From Pseudobutyrivibrio ruminis DSM 9787 (GTDB taxonomy: Bacteria > Bacillota > Clostridia > Lachnospirales > Lachnospiraceae), in the NCBI RefSeq assembly GCF_900218035.1, contig NZ_OBMR01000006.1, forward strand, positions 124,001 to 188,000: a stretch of DNA of 64,000 bases, in the 5' to 3' direction. The stretch's first letter is position 1, and every line of letters begins with the position of its first letter. Shown here piece after piece: positions 29,056 to 38,312 of this stretch. The position numbers and the translations under genes were made by a program. A model generated the notes under the pieces. That model searched no databases. It saw only the letters and a list, made by a program, of their open reading frames with translations, and was not told where the DNA came from.

Positions 29056-30951
29056 TTATTCACTATTTCTACCATAACTTCTATTCTTATTGTGGATACC
29101 TGATAATGTTCTAGATAGAATTCCCATTATAATTCCAAGTATTCCAAGCATACTTTTCATGTAAACAGTATTACCAGATATTAGTAAAAAACCAATTGCA
29201 ACTATCCCGCCAATTACTATTATACAATCACCTACGCTCTTATTTTTATTACTAAATAAAATACCTATCATTCCAATAAATAATCCGGCCATTATCACCA
29301 TAAAAAACCATGGTATCACCCCGTAGTATTTTGCAATCTCTGAAAGGAATGAATACATTGAACCATCTTCTGCCAAGTCATGAATAAATCCCTGAGGATA
29401 TTCACCAAGTACCAGTTCTACAACTTGTCTTTGAAGGTGAAGCCACCCACCAATGCCTCCTGGCATAAGCATGATGGGAAGAATTGCATGAGTCTTTATT
29501 CCATTAACAATCAGTCCCACGACAATAAGAATTACTGAAACCTTTTTATTAAGTGTCATGCCAAATCCATATCCAACTGGCAGTACCATAAATGCATACA
29601 TAAAATCAATCTGGCCTACTTTTAGAGCATAATATGCCGACACAAGGCACCCGATTGAAAGAAAGAAAAATGCCAGGTCAAAATTATTCTTTTGCAATTC
29701 AAGTCTCTTTGACAACTTAATTAGTGATACATCTTCTCTAATATGCAACTCATAAATCATTCCTGCCAACATCAAAAATGGCACCCAATTATATCTTCTA
29801 TAAAATCCTGCTGGATCGAATGATAAATAAATATTTAAAGCTATCCAAAGTGGTAGTAGCCAATATCTTATATTTCCCTTACTATTTCTGTTTATTGTTA
29901 GTCTTAATACCTGCACTAAGGATATCATTCTAAATATCTCTATTAATATCCATGGAACGATACCATAGTTTCTAGACCATTCAAGATATGCATTGTGAGT
30001 ACTCCCGCTATTGTGAATAACAGAAGTCCATCCACCAAGCGGGTATTTTGCAGAATTTTCTATGCCTTCTCGCATAAGGGCAAAACGAACATTATGGAAA
30101 ACACCGCCTGTTCCCATCCAATAGCTATGCATATACAAATCTCTGAATCCAAACCAGTTAAAATTAAATGCTCCTGCAATTAATAAAGCAATAGCTATTA
30201 TTCCAATCAAAACTGCAATCAGTATTTTTTTATAATTCCTATTCTTTGCTTTTGTCTGATTAAAAAGATAAATAGGAATCATCAGGCCAAGTTCGATTAT
30301 CAAAATACCTGCATTTAATCTGCCTTCCCATCTAACACCGAGGTACTGGATAAGGATGTTTAAAATAACAACTATAGTAGCTAAAGCCTTGTTCTTCTTT
30401 CTTTCGATTAGAACATATATAAGCGCTGTTGTTACAAAGAAGAATCCATACTCATAGTTATTTCTTGAAAACATTTCATTTTCAAAAAAAGATGGCCACG
30501 TTTCAGTGTCCATTGCGCCAGTAGTATAATTCATCGAGTAATTTAAAAGTGTTTGAACGCAAAAGCCGCTCCCCATTGCAATCAATGCATTCTTTGAAAT
30601 GGTTTCATATTTATCATTACTGATATTCACAATTATCTTTCCAGCCAGGTAGCTAAGTGGGAATATCAGCACATAGTGCCATGATGAACGCCATGCTGGA
30701 ATATTTGGCATGGTAAATTCATCATAAGACAACATCATTACTGAAAATCCTGTCAAAAATAAAAAATTGAAATCCACATGTAAATGACCCGCACCAAATA
30801 CCAAACAATCAATCACAACAACAGCTATGAGCATATACATCATAGCCGCAGTTGGAATTAGGTTGTACATAAGGCCATACATAAACAAAGCCGCGTAAAT
30901 GAAGGCCATTTCAAATTTTTTCTTTTCAAATATCTTAAAAATACTTTCCAT
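29056..30951 (-). CDS. O-antigen ligase/polymerase-like membrane protein with internal duplication
   Basis: 631 residues with a dozen or more hydrophobic segments. Residues 310-335 hold the Wzy_C/WaaL-type periplasmic loop signature SGSTHNAYLEWSRNYGIVPW, with His319 as the usual conserved histidine. A second, gap-free match, DGSMYSFLSEIAKYYGVIPW, lies at about 530-548, where Tyr533 replaces the histidine. Family members join polyprenyl-linked glycans to an acceptor or polymerise repeat units outside the membrane. It is the last gene of the 29056-49200 operon, 28 bp after the MBOAT gene, which suggests it acts on the finished glycan. It is longer than typical WaaL (about 400 aa). No ribosome binding site is strong at the ATG. 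Ligase and polymerase cannot be separated by sequence. Confidence 0.7.
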   Translation of the reverse strand: MESIFKIFEKKKFEMAFIYAALFMYGLMYNLIPTAAMMYMLIAVVVIDCLVFGAGHLHVDFNFLFLTGFSVMMLSYDEFTMPNIPAWRSSWHYVLIFPLSYLAGKIIVNISNDKYETISKNALIAMGSGFCVQTLLNYSMNYTTGAMDTETWPSFFENEMFSRNNYEYGFFFVTTALIYVLIERKKNKALATIVVILNILIQYLGVRWEGRLNAGILIIELGLMIPIYLFNQTKAKNRNYKKILIAVLIGIIAIALLIAGAFNFNWFGFRDLYMHSYWMGTGGVFHNVRFALMREGIENSAKYPLGGWTSVIHNSGSTHNAYLEWSRNYGIVPWILIEIFRMISLVQVLRLTINRNSKGNIRYWLLPLWIALNIYLSFDPAGFYRRYNWVPFLMLAGMIYELHIREDVSLIKLSKRLELQKNNFDLAFFFLSIGCLVSAYYALKVGQIDFMYAFMVLPVGYGFGMTLNKKVSVILIVVGLIVNGIKTHAILPIMLMPGGIGGWLHLQRQVVELVLGEYPQGFIHDLAEDGSMYSFLSEIAKYYGVIPWFFMVIMAGLFIGMIGILFSNKNKSVGDCIIVIGGIVAIGFLLISGNTVYMKSMLGILGIIMGILSRTLSGIHNKNRSYGRNSE

Positions 30952-30979
30952 ATGTCATTCAATCCCGTCATACAGTTCA

Positions 30980-32476
30980 CTAGAACTGGAAATATATAAA
31001 CTCCTGCCCCGTAATATCCATTGAAAAAATAATCATAAGCATACAACTCCAATAAAGAGCGTATCTAATAATAAAGTTTCTTCTTGAAATCCATTCAACA
31101 AGAAGTGTTTTGTTGCTCTGGTCGCCATTTGCTCTCATTACGCTTGAAATAAAAAGAACCAAGGTACCTACCATTAGCATTCCCATATTTCTCATATCAA
31201 GCCCAAGAGCCCAAAGGTCAACCTTTATAGTAGCAAGATTTGCTGTATATAAAGAATTCTTTAAAACAGTAAACGCATCTCCTATGCTGTTTGCTCTAAA
31301 GAACACCCAAGCTATGTCTACAAAAATAAAGGTTACAACGATTTTACAAACATAAAGTAATTTGTTATCTGGGTTAATCTTTGTCTTTTCTAATAGCTTA
31401 TCTGTAAATGGCTTTAACACATCCTCAATAATCTGATAGATGCCGTGAAGCACTCCCCAGAAAATGTAAGTGAATGCTGCGCCATGCCACAAGCCACTGA
31501 CAAAGAAAGTAACCATAATGTTGAAATACTTTCTGATTCTACCTTTGCGATTTCCTCCCAAAGGAATATATAAATAATCCCTAAGCCATGAGCTAAGTGA
31601 TATATGCCATCTTCGCCAGAAGTCCTTTATGGATGTTGCAAAATATGGCAAATGGAAGTTTTCCATAAGGTCATATCCGAGCACACGAGCTGCACCAATT
31701 GCTATTGTGGAATAGCTCATGAAATCACAATATATCTGAAGCGCAAACAATACGCTTGCAAGCACAAGCTGGTATCCAAAATAGCCAGACACATTATTAT
31801 ACACTGTATCTACTAAAATTGCACATCTATCGGCAATTACCATCTTTAAGAAGTAGCCCCACATCATGGTAAGAAGTCCTGATCGTACATTGTCGTAGTT
31901 GAATTCTCCTGGTGTAGCAAGCTGCTTTAACAGATTCTTTGAACGCTCAATCGGACCTGCCACAAGCTGTGGGAAGAAGGATACGAACAAAGCGTATCTG
32001 AAGAAGTTTTTCTCGGCATATATTTCATCGCGATATACATCCATTGTGTAGCTAAGAGCCTGAAATATATAGAACGAAATACCAACTGGAAGTACAACGT
32101 CAAATACAGGTGCTGTTACTGCAATACCAAACTTTGCCATAATTCTTGTGATTGTGTCCATGGCAAAATTGATATATTTGAAATAAAAAAGCAATCCAAT
32201 GTTTAATACAAAGCTGGCGGCCACTGTCCAGTTTTTGATTTTAACAATCTGCGCCTCGGCCTTGCCTGAGTTTTTAGCCCACTCCATCACCAGACCACTA
32301 AGGTATGTAACAACAGTGGATGCTACTAAAAGCACGATATACTTTGGATTCCAGCACATGTAGTAGAAATAACTACAAATAAGCAGCCAATAATTTCTAA
32401 TCTTCTTTGGAAAGACAAAATATAATAGTACTGCTATTGGAAAGAATAATAAGAATTCTGTTGAATTAAATAGCAT
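30980..32476 (-). CDS. MBOAT-family membrane O-acyltransferase (AlgI/DltB-like)
   Basis: 498 residues, ATG with AAGGGG upstream. N-terminus MLFNSTEFLLFFPIAVLLYF is typical of AlgI. Signature motifs are present: FFPQLVAGPIERSKNLL, DFWRRWHISLSSWLRDYLYIPLGGNR, and FFVSGLWHGAAFTYIFWGVLHG with the MBOAT histidine His331 and a second His344. These enzymes pass acetyl groups across the membrane to an SGNH-type partner, which transfers them to glycan (alginate, cellulose, peptidoglycan or teichoic-acid systems). Three SGNH-type genes lie directly upstream in the operon, only 19 bp away, which strongly supports a multi-partner glycan O-acetylation machine. The exact glycan is unknown. Confidence 0.93.
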   Translation of the reverse strand: MLFNSTEFLLFFPIAVLLYFVFPKKIRNYWLLICSYFYYMCWNPKYIVLLVASTVVTYLSGLVMEWAKNSGKAEAQIVKIKNWTVAASFVLNIGLLFYFKYINFAMDTITRIMAKFGIAVTAPVFDVVLPVGISFYIFQALSYTMDVYRDEIYAEKNFFRYALFVSFFPQLVAGPIERSKNLLKQLATPGEFNYDNVRSGLLTMMWGYFLKMVIADRCAILVDTVYNNVSGYFGYQLVLASVLFALQIYCDFMSYSTIAIGAARVLGYDLMENFHLPYFATSIKDFWRRWHISLSSWLRDYLYIPLGGNRKGRIRKYFNIMVTFFVSGLWHGAAFTYIFWGVLHGIYQIIEDVLKPFTDKLLEKTKINPDNKLLYVCKIVVTFIFVDIAWVFFRANSIGDAFTVLKNSLYTANLATIKVDLWALGLDMRNMGMLMVGTLVLFISSVMRANGDQSNKTLLVEWISRRNFIIRYALYWSCMLMIIFSMDITGQEFIYFQF

Positions 32477-32495
32477 TTATTTATCCCCTTCATTT

Positions 32496-33914
32496 TTAGA
32501 ATACATAATTCTCAAATGTTTTATCTGTTGTGTTGTATTGTATATTCTTTATGCCTACCAGCTGTTCATTTACATTGTCTATAATAAACAAGCTAATGCA
32601 TGAAGTATTAGGCAATGCCCATCTATTATCACCAAGCTTATCATTTTTAACAACTAGGCTTGTTCCATCATCCTCAATTGTAAAATCAATAGCTTCATTG
32701 TCCGGAGCCAAAAGCACATACAAGTTATCTGCATTTGGTGCATTTTCATCTATTTCCTTCATTGAATAACTTCTTAGCCCTACAGGTGCTGTAAATTGCT
32801 TTCTAAACTGACGAACACAATTACCACCATCATACATAAGAACGGTATAATCTCTGTCACCAATAAAGTGCATCAAATATCCTGCAATATTTTCCTGTTG
32901 GATACTGTCATCCACAGCAAGCATCATGTCTGCTGTATATCTAGTTTCAGGGAAAATATCTTTGAACTCATTTTTCAAAGTTGTACTAAAAGCTAACGCT
33001 CCATCATTATTCATATGGATTTCATCTGCAAAAAGCTTTCGATCCATGATTTTTGTATTCCAGCTGAATGTAACATTAGGATAACTATCTACAAAGTACT
33101 TGTAATAATAAAATACTTGCTCCACATATTCAGCAGTCATTTCTGTATTGTCTGGAAGTGGTGGCTTTACAATATGCACAGCAATATTGTTTTCCACACA
33201 AAGCTCTATGGTCTTTGTAAAGTAATAGTTGTAAAGAGGCTTTACAGGCATTTCTGAATATACTCTATCCTGCACTGTTTCGAACTCCATTTTACCAAGA
33301 GTAGTGTATCTACCACCGTGAAGTTCGATTTTGTCGTAAGCCATTTCCAATTTAGCAAAACGATTCTCGCCCAATGAGTTATTAAAAGCTGTTATATATT
33401 TACTTGGGAAATAAAACTCCGCAGCCAAATACTCTGCAAGCATTCCTTCTCTGCTGAATGAATCGTCCCTATACTTAGCAACATTGTATAAGATTTCTAA
33501 GTTCTGAAGCATGTTGAAGCGATGCGATGGCACGATTTTATCCCAATACGCTTCTGTGTATTTAAAATGCGAATCGTGGTATGAAAGGAACACATCTGTA
33601 GGTGCTTCATTATTAGCAAGGTAGTCTTCCAAAACATAGTACTCCTCAACTGTGGATGACCCACCAATCGAGAGATTTACCATAGAATCAGAAATAACCT
33701 CAGGCATGTATGCTGCATTACAAGATGAGTCGCCAAGCACCACATATTTATAGTATTTCTGGTGTGTTGTCTGAGTGAATTCCTGATTCCACCAGGTATA
33801 TCCAAAATCCTCATTGCTGTAGTATTCTCTGGCTTGCCAAAAGAAAATCATCATTCCCCACATGGGGGCCGATACCAATATGCATTTAAGCAAAAGTTTT
33901 ACAATTTTTTTCAA
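32496..33914 (-). CDS. SGNH/AlgX-like membrane-anchored protein, paralog A
   Basis: 472 residues. The start is a TTG at 33914 (an in-frame TAG lies two codons upstream; AGAGG is 9 bases upstream). A single N-terminal membrane anchor (residues 5-28) precedes the extracytoplasmic domain. Catalytic features of the SGNH superfamily are visible: GDSSCNAAY with Ser63, and FADEIHMNNDG with Asp297 and His300. By analogy to AlgX/AlgJ and DltD it would receive acetyl from the MBOAT protein and place it on the glycan. It resembles the 33935-35374 and 35349-36749 products along its length: same anchor pattern K-x-LL/I-x-KC-x-LV-x-APxW, same GDS and D-x-x-H blocks. Confidence 0.8.
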   Translation of the reverse strand: MKKIVKLLLKCILVSAPMWGMMIFFWQAREYYSNEDFGYTWWNQEFTQTTHQKYYKYVVLGDSSCNAAYMPEVISDSMVNLSIGGSSTVEEYYVLEDYLANNEAPTDVFLSYHDSHFKYTEAYWDKIVPSHRFNMLQNLEILYNVAKYRDDSFSREGMLAEYLAAEFYFPSKYITAFNNSLGENRFAKLEMAYDKIELHGGRYTTLGKMEFETVQDRVYSEMPVKPLYNYYFTKTIELCVENNIAVHIVKPPLPDNTEMTAEYVEQVFYYYKYFVDSYPNVTFSWNTKIMDRKLFADEIHMNNDGALAFSTTLKNEFKDIFPETRYTADMMLAVDDSIQQENIAGYLMHFIGDRDYTVLMYDGGNCVRQFRKQFTAPVGLRSYSMKEIDENAPNADNLYVLLAPDNEAIDFTIEDDGTSLVVKNDKLGDNRWALPNTSCISLFIIDNVNEQLVGIKNIQYNTTDKTFENYVF

Positions 33915-33934
33915 AATCTAAACCTCTTTAATAT

Positions 33935-35374
33935 TTAATATATATCTCTAAATCCTTTTTCTACATCCCATACACTCTGACGGGTGCATACAATTGATTT
34001 ATTTTTGTTATCTATTACACAAAAGCGAATGCCTGGGCCATCTGCTGGAGTGAGGTATGTAACTTCCTCTCCAATTGTAACCGCTACTGAATTATCGCTT
34101 GTGGTCACCTGAATGTTATCTGGAAAAGCAGCTCCATCACCTGATAAAAACCATAGTGCATAGGAATTGTTATCCTCAACATCGAGCCACTGCACATCTT
34201 TATCATTATAACCTACACTCATATAGTAAAAATCACTTAGATTTCCTGTTGAATCTAGGAAAATTAGTGTAAATGGCTTGTTGTCAATTCGTTTTGTAAG
34301 CTCTCCCATGTAATTCTCACCAGCAATATCTGCATCTATTGCCAGCATACGGGCTCTTGAATAGTCATCAACACTATCCTCAAATACATCCGGATATTGT
34401 TCTAATAATTCACGGCTAAATCTGAAAGAACCATGATTATTCATATGATATGCATCACTAAAGAACTCATGCTCATATGTGGTGTGGAACCAATAAAAGT
34501 CAGCATCATCATAGTCTTCTAAAAGTTCATCATAGTAATCTGTTACTTCCGTTTCATAGTCATCTATGAAGCCGGCATCAGTAGATAGCGGAAGCTTAAC
34601 CATATGAACAGCTATATGCTTTTTCTCGCATAGATTTAAAATACGTTTGTAGTAGTATTCCTGCAATGGGCTAACATTAAATGTACTGTATCCCATGATT
34701 CCTTCTGGTTCATACTGATTGTTGGTAATTTGGCAATAACGACCTAACCGAATGTTTACATCCTCATAAGCCGCTGTGTTTGACTTGTATCTTTTACCAT
34801 CTATAGCTTGAAACACAGAGTAACTATATATCTGAGGCGAATAATATAGATATTTCTTTACTTCGGTTTCGTAGTCATTGTCAGTAGTGAGTGCTGCAAC
34901 AGACAAATCGCTATATTTTTCTATGGCTTTATATATTTCCTCATTCTGTTCTAATGTAAACTTATGAATATAGTTGCTAACATTCCAAGTGAAAGAATCA
35001 TCATCCAAATGATAATCCATATAGCTAACAAAAATATCCTTCGGCGCCTTATTGTTATTCAGATAATTCTCCAAAGTATAGTAGCCATCCACTGGGCTAG
35101 ATCCCGCCAATGCAAGATTCACTGTATCATCTGACAATACCTCCGGAAGGTATGCAGAGTTGGCAGTGGAGTCTCCGATTACCAAAGTCGAATAATACTT
35201 GCTCTGCTTTGTCTGTGTTAAATCATTAATCCAAATTGCACCTACATAATCACTTCCTGCGTAGGCCAAAATGTTATTCGCGCAAAATATAGGAAAGCCC
35301 CAAAGAGGAGCTGTCACCAGGGTGCATTTCAATATTAACTTTCCCGTATTAATTAAAGTAGAACGAAATCCCAT
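33935..35374 (-). CDS. SGNH/AlgX-like membrane-anchored protein, paralog B
   Basis: 479 residues, ATG with AGAGGG just upstream. Membrane anchor about 12-32 (LILKCTLVTAPLWGFPIF). Catalytic blocks: GDSTANSAY with Ser69 and FSDAYHMNNHG with Asp307 and His310. The most divergent of the three paralogs, especially in the C-terminal 150 residues. Its start overlaps the end of paralog C by 26 bp, a sign of translational coupling. Role as for paralog A; different acceptor position or sugar specificity is a plausible reason for keeping three copies, but that is inference. Confidence 0.8.
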   Translation of the reverse strand: MGFRSTLINTGKLILKCTLVTAPLWGFPIFCANNILAYAGSDYVGAIWINDLTQTKQSKYYSTLVIGDSTANSAYLPEVLSDDTVNLALAGSSPVDGYYTLENYLNNNKAPKDIFVSYMDYHLDDDSFTWNVSNYIHKFTLEQNEEIYKAIEKYSDLSVAALTTDNDYETEVKKYLYYSPQIYSYSVFQAIDGKRYKSNTAAYEDVNIRLGRYCQITNNQYEPEGIMGYSTFNVSPLQEYYYKRILNLCEKKHIAVHMVKLPLSTDAGFIDDYETEVTDYYDELLEDYDDADFYWFHTTYEHEFFSDAYHMNNHGSFRFSRELLEQYPDVFEDSVDDYSRARMLAIDADIAGENYMGELTKRIDNKPFTLIFLDSTGNLSDFYYMSVGYNDKDVQWLDVEDNNSYALWFLSGDGAAFPDNIQVTTSDNSVAVTIGEEVTYLTPADGPGIRFCVIDNKNKSIVCTRQSVWDVEKGFRDIY

Positions 35375-36749
35375 TTCCCTCTTTGTACCATACCTTCTTT
35401 GTTGTAACTATCTTGTTATTTGTGTTGTCAATAACAAGTATATCTATCAGATCATCTGTTTCCCAATGATAATTCTCTAGTTGTTCACCATTGATGTCTA
35501 CATAACCATCTCCGCAATCCACGCTATAATTACAATCCATAACATTTACATTTATTGTTTGATACAGCCCTTTTTCTTCATCCAAAGAATTTAGAAGCAT
35601 GCCGTAATTAATTATATTACTTTCCAATGATTCCGCCTGATCAGGGTCACATTGTACAAGTACTGTGTAATCTCTTTCTCCAACCAGATTGAACAGATCC
35701 AGTGTACCTGTTTCCATATCTATAGTGTCATCAATGGCAAACATCTGCTCACTGCTATAGGTATCGTTTGTGAAAACCTCTGGAAATATCTCTTTTATGT
35801 AGGTACTAAATGCATATGCGCCATCATTATTTAAGTGAGTTTCATCTGCAAAGTATCTGCAAGGGCAAGTAAGCATATCCCAATTGTAAGAAACGTTATC
35901 ATATTTCTCTACAAATGATTGGTAGAAATCATTTACTGCCTGGACATATTCATCTGTCATCACTGCATTATCAGGCACTGGGATCTTTACAATATGAACA
36001 TTGATACCCTTTTTCTGACAAAGTTGTATTGTCTTATCCAAATAGTCTACGTATACATCTTCTGCACCAAAGTATGCATATTCTTTATTTTGTACTGTTA
36101 CGAACTCCTGATTTCCAATATACGCATATCTTCCATTGTGAAGAACAGCCTGCTGCACTGCCGCTTCATTAGCAGAAACTCTGTCCTCACCCATGGAATT
36201 TGTAAGCTGAGTCATGAATTTGCTAGGCCAATACAAACTATACGCAACATAATCCGCATAGGCACCTACTACACCTGTATTCTCTGTAACCTCATAGCCA
36301 ACATTATTAATTATGTCTAAACTATCCGATGCTGAGAATCTGTGCCCTGCCATAATTTCATCCCAAAACAGACTCATATATGTAAAATGAGTATCTGAAA
36401 AAGAAAGAAAGACATCCTCCGGTGCATCATTATTTTGCAGATATTCATTTAAGATGTAATAGCCTTCTACAGTGGATATGCCAAGAACCGAAAGATTTAA
36501 CATATCGTCCGAAATTACTTCAGGCATATACGCTGAGTTACTTGCAGAATCGCCAATTACAATTGTTTTATAATACTTATCCTGATGATTTTGAGTTACG
36601 CTTTTATTCCAGTCGAGACAAGCCATCTCTGGATTCCAATAATGCATCTGGTTTGTTGCAAGATATGCTGTGATGGCCCAAATAGGAACTGTCACCAACG
36701 CACATTTAAATATTAACTTTGCTACATTGCCACCCTTTTTATTTTTCAT
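35349..36749 (-). CDS. SGNH/AlgX-like membrane-anchored protein, paralog C
   Basis: 466 residues. Anchor about 12-32 (LIFKCALVTVPIWAITAYL). Catalytic blocks: GDSASNSAY with Ser68 and FADETHLNNDG with Asp302 and His305. Closest to paralog A (shared YMPEVISDDMLNLS and PEDVFLSFSDTHF blocks). There is no good ribosome binding site; the ATG lies 11 bp inside the end of the upstream GT-C-like gene, so it is probably translated by coupling. All three copies keep the Ser, Asp and His. Confidence 0.8.
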   Translation of the reverse strand: MKNKKGGNVAKLIFKCALVTVPIWAITAYLATNQMHYWNPEMACLDWNKSVTQNHQDKYYKTIVIGDSASNSAYMPEVISDDMLNLSVLGISTVEGYYILNEYLQNNDAPEDVFLSFSDTHFTYMSLFWDEIMAGHRFSASDSLDIINNVGYEVTENTGVVGAYADYVAYSLYWPSKFMTQLTNSMGEDRVSANEAAVQQAVLHNGRYAYIGNQEFVTVQNKEYAYFGAEDVYVDYLDKTIQLCQKKGINVHIVKIPVPDNAVMTDEYVQAVNDFYQSFVEKYDNVSYNWDMLTCPCRYFADETHLNNDGAYAFSTYIKEIFPEVFTNDTYSSEQMFAIDDTIDMETGTLDLFNLVGERDYTVLVQCDPDQAESLESNIINYGMLLNSLDEEKGLYQTINVNVMDCNYSVDCGDGYVDINGEQLENYHWETDDLIDILVIDNTNNKIVTTKKVWYKEGNGISFYFN

Positions 36750-38304
36750 AACTATAAATCATATATCTCTCGTCTTCGTATACCTTCTGGCCTTCTACGC
36801 CGAAAGTATCCTCAAAGTTATCTTCAAATTCCTGGTCGTTGATATTGTAAAGGCCAAAGAATTCTCCATCAGGAATCTCTCTGTGATTGTTTGATTGAAG
36901 CCATAGGAGTGTCTCTGTGTACTCATCGTTCATAGTCCACATTTCCACATTGCCATTTGTAAGTTCTGTCACGCAATCACTCATCCAGAATGATGCTACG
37001 CCCTTTGTGTAGCCCTGTTCCTGAATGAACTGCAAAGCTCCATCAAAGCCTACGTTTGCTCTGAAAGGAGTAGCTACATTAGCCTTTGTTGTACCAATGG
37101 CAGAAAGCATTACGCAAAGCATAACAAGTACAGGTAACGCCTTCTTTTCAAAATCCTTTAAAATTGGGTCACATTTGATTTCAAGAAATACTGCAATAAC
37201 ACCAAGCGGAATAAGAGGACACCAATATTGTTCCTCACCCCAAATGTATGTAAACACTGCGCCTACAACTACAAAAACCGCTGTCATTACGCCTACGTAA
37301 ATCTGTGTAAGCTCATCAAGCTTTCTCAGGAGCATAAGCAATCTGAAAATGCTAATTATCACAAGTGCTCCAAGAACTAATCCACAGCCTGCTCCTATTC
37401 CGCTTAGTGAGAAAAAGTTCTTTGTAGCAAAATCGAATAAGCCGTAGCTATTAAAATACCATTTGATAGTCTTGAGAATGGAATCTGAGCCATTGCCCCA
37501 TGTCATAGCATTAAAGCTGCTGTAATTATATCTATTTGTAAACAAGACAATATTAAGGCCATAGCCCATAACATTTCCAACCAGGCCTATCATGGATACT
37601 TTAGCAAAATTCATCTTTACTGATACATTTGCTTTGATGGCATCCAAACCAGCTTCTCTGAACCCTAAGTAAGCAACAACGATTGCGTATACAAACACTG
37701 GAGCATAGAAAATCAAAGTCTGTCTAATACCGTTTAATCCTGACATAACTCCAAGTGCAAAAATCAATGCAATTTGAAGTCCAATAATTACTTTCTTAAA
37801 TCCACCATTTTTTATGCTCTTGGCAATAGAAATAGTGATAGCCAAAGGATACACAATAAAAATGCAGTGAGGGATATAGAATGTTCCAAGTATTACATCA
37901 AAGAAATACCAAAATCCAAATGGCCAAGCTAAGAATGCAGCCATCCACACTCCAAGTTCCTTGTGTTCCAAAATCTTTGCCAAGTACATGACACCAAGTA
38001 GGAACACTGTAAGGCCAATCATGGTACCAATTGTTCTTGCCACTAGCCAGTTTTCTGGCGAAAGCAACAAGCCAATTCGATAGAACCACTGTCCTTCAAA
38101 TACCTTTATTTCTGTAGAATAGATCCAATCCTTTGTAATGATGGCATGCTGCTTGTTTAAAAGGTCCGAAAGTAGCATTTCCGATGCCATATCTGAATCT
38201 ATCAAACTTTTCCCTTTAGACAGGAAAAAGACTATGTTGTACACATAGCCTCCTAGTAACAATATCCATGGTAAAAGTTTTGAAAATTTAAATTCTTTTT
38301 TCAT
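36739..38304 (-). CDS. GT-C-like polytopic membrane glycosyltransferase
   Basis: 521 residues, ATG with GAGGG upstream. About ten hydrophobic segments. The first extracytoplasmic loop is acidic (LIDSDMASEMLLSDLL, Asp36, Asp38, Glu42), the usual site of the GT-C catalytic acidic residues, and is followed by a WFYRIGLLL segment. The C-terminal 90 residues are soluble, presumably extracytoplasmic (VASFWMSDCVTELTNGNVEMW). GT-C enzymes use polyprenyl-phosphate sugars as donors outside the membrane; two candidate enzymes making such donors are in the same operon. I cannot assign a sugar or an acceptor. Confidence 0.65.
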   Translation of the reverse strand: MKKEFKFSKLLPWILLLGGYVYNIVFFLSKGKSLIDSDMASEMLLSDLLNKQHAIITKDWIYSTEIKVFEGQWFYRIGLLLSPENWLVARTIGTMIGLTVFLLGVMYLAKILEHKELGVWMAAFLAWPFGFWYFFDVILGTFYIPHCIFIVYPLAITISIAKSIKNGGFKKVIIGLQIALIFALGVMSGLNGIRQTLIFYAPVFVYAIVVAYLGFREAGLDAIKANVSVKMNFAKVSMIGLVGNVMGYGLNIVLFTNRYNYSSFNAMTWGNGSDSILKTIKWYFNSYGLFDFATKNFFSLSGIGAGCGLVLGALVIISIFRLLMLLRKLDELTQIYVGVMTAVFVVVGAVFTYIWGEEQYWCPLIPLGVIAVFLEIKCDPILKDFEKKALPVLVMLCVMLSAIGTTKANVATPFRANVGFDGALQFIQEQGYTKGVASFWMSDCVTELTNGNVEMWTMNDEYTETLLWLQSNNHREIPDGEFFGLYNINDQEFEDNFEDTFGVEGQKVYEDERYMIYSYEK

Positions 38305-38312
38305 ACTGCCCT

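Noticed and set aside
35919-36320. 133-codon plus-strand frame opposite SGNH paralog C
   Set aside because: It is Ile/Cys-rich as expected for the complement of this composition, with no start signals and a clear sense gene.
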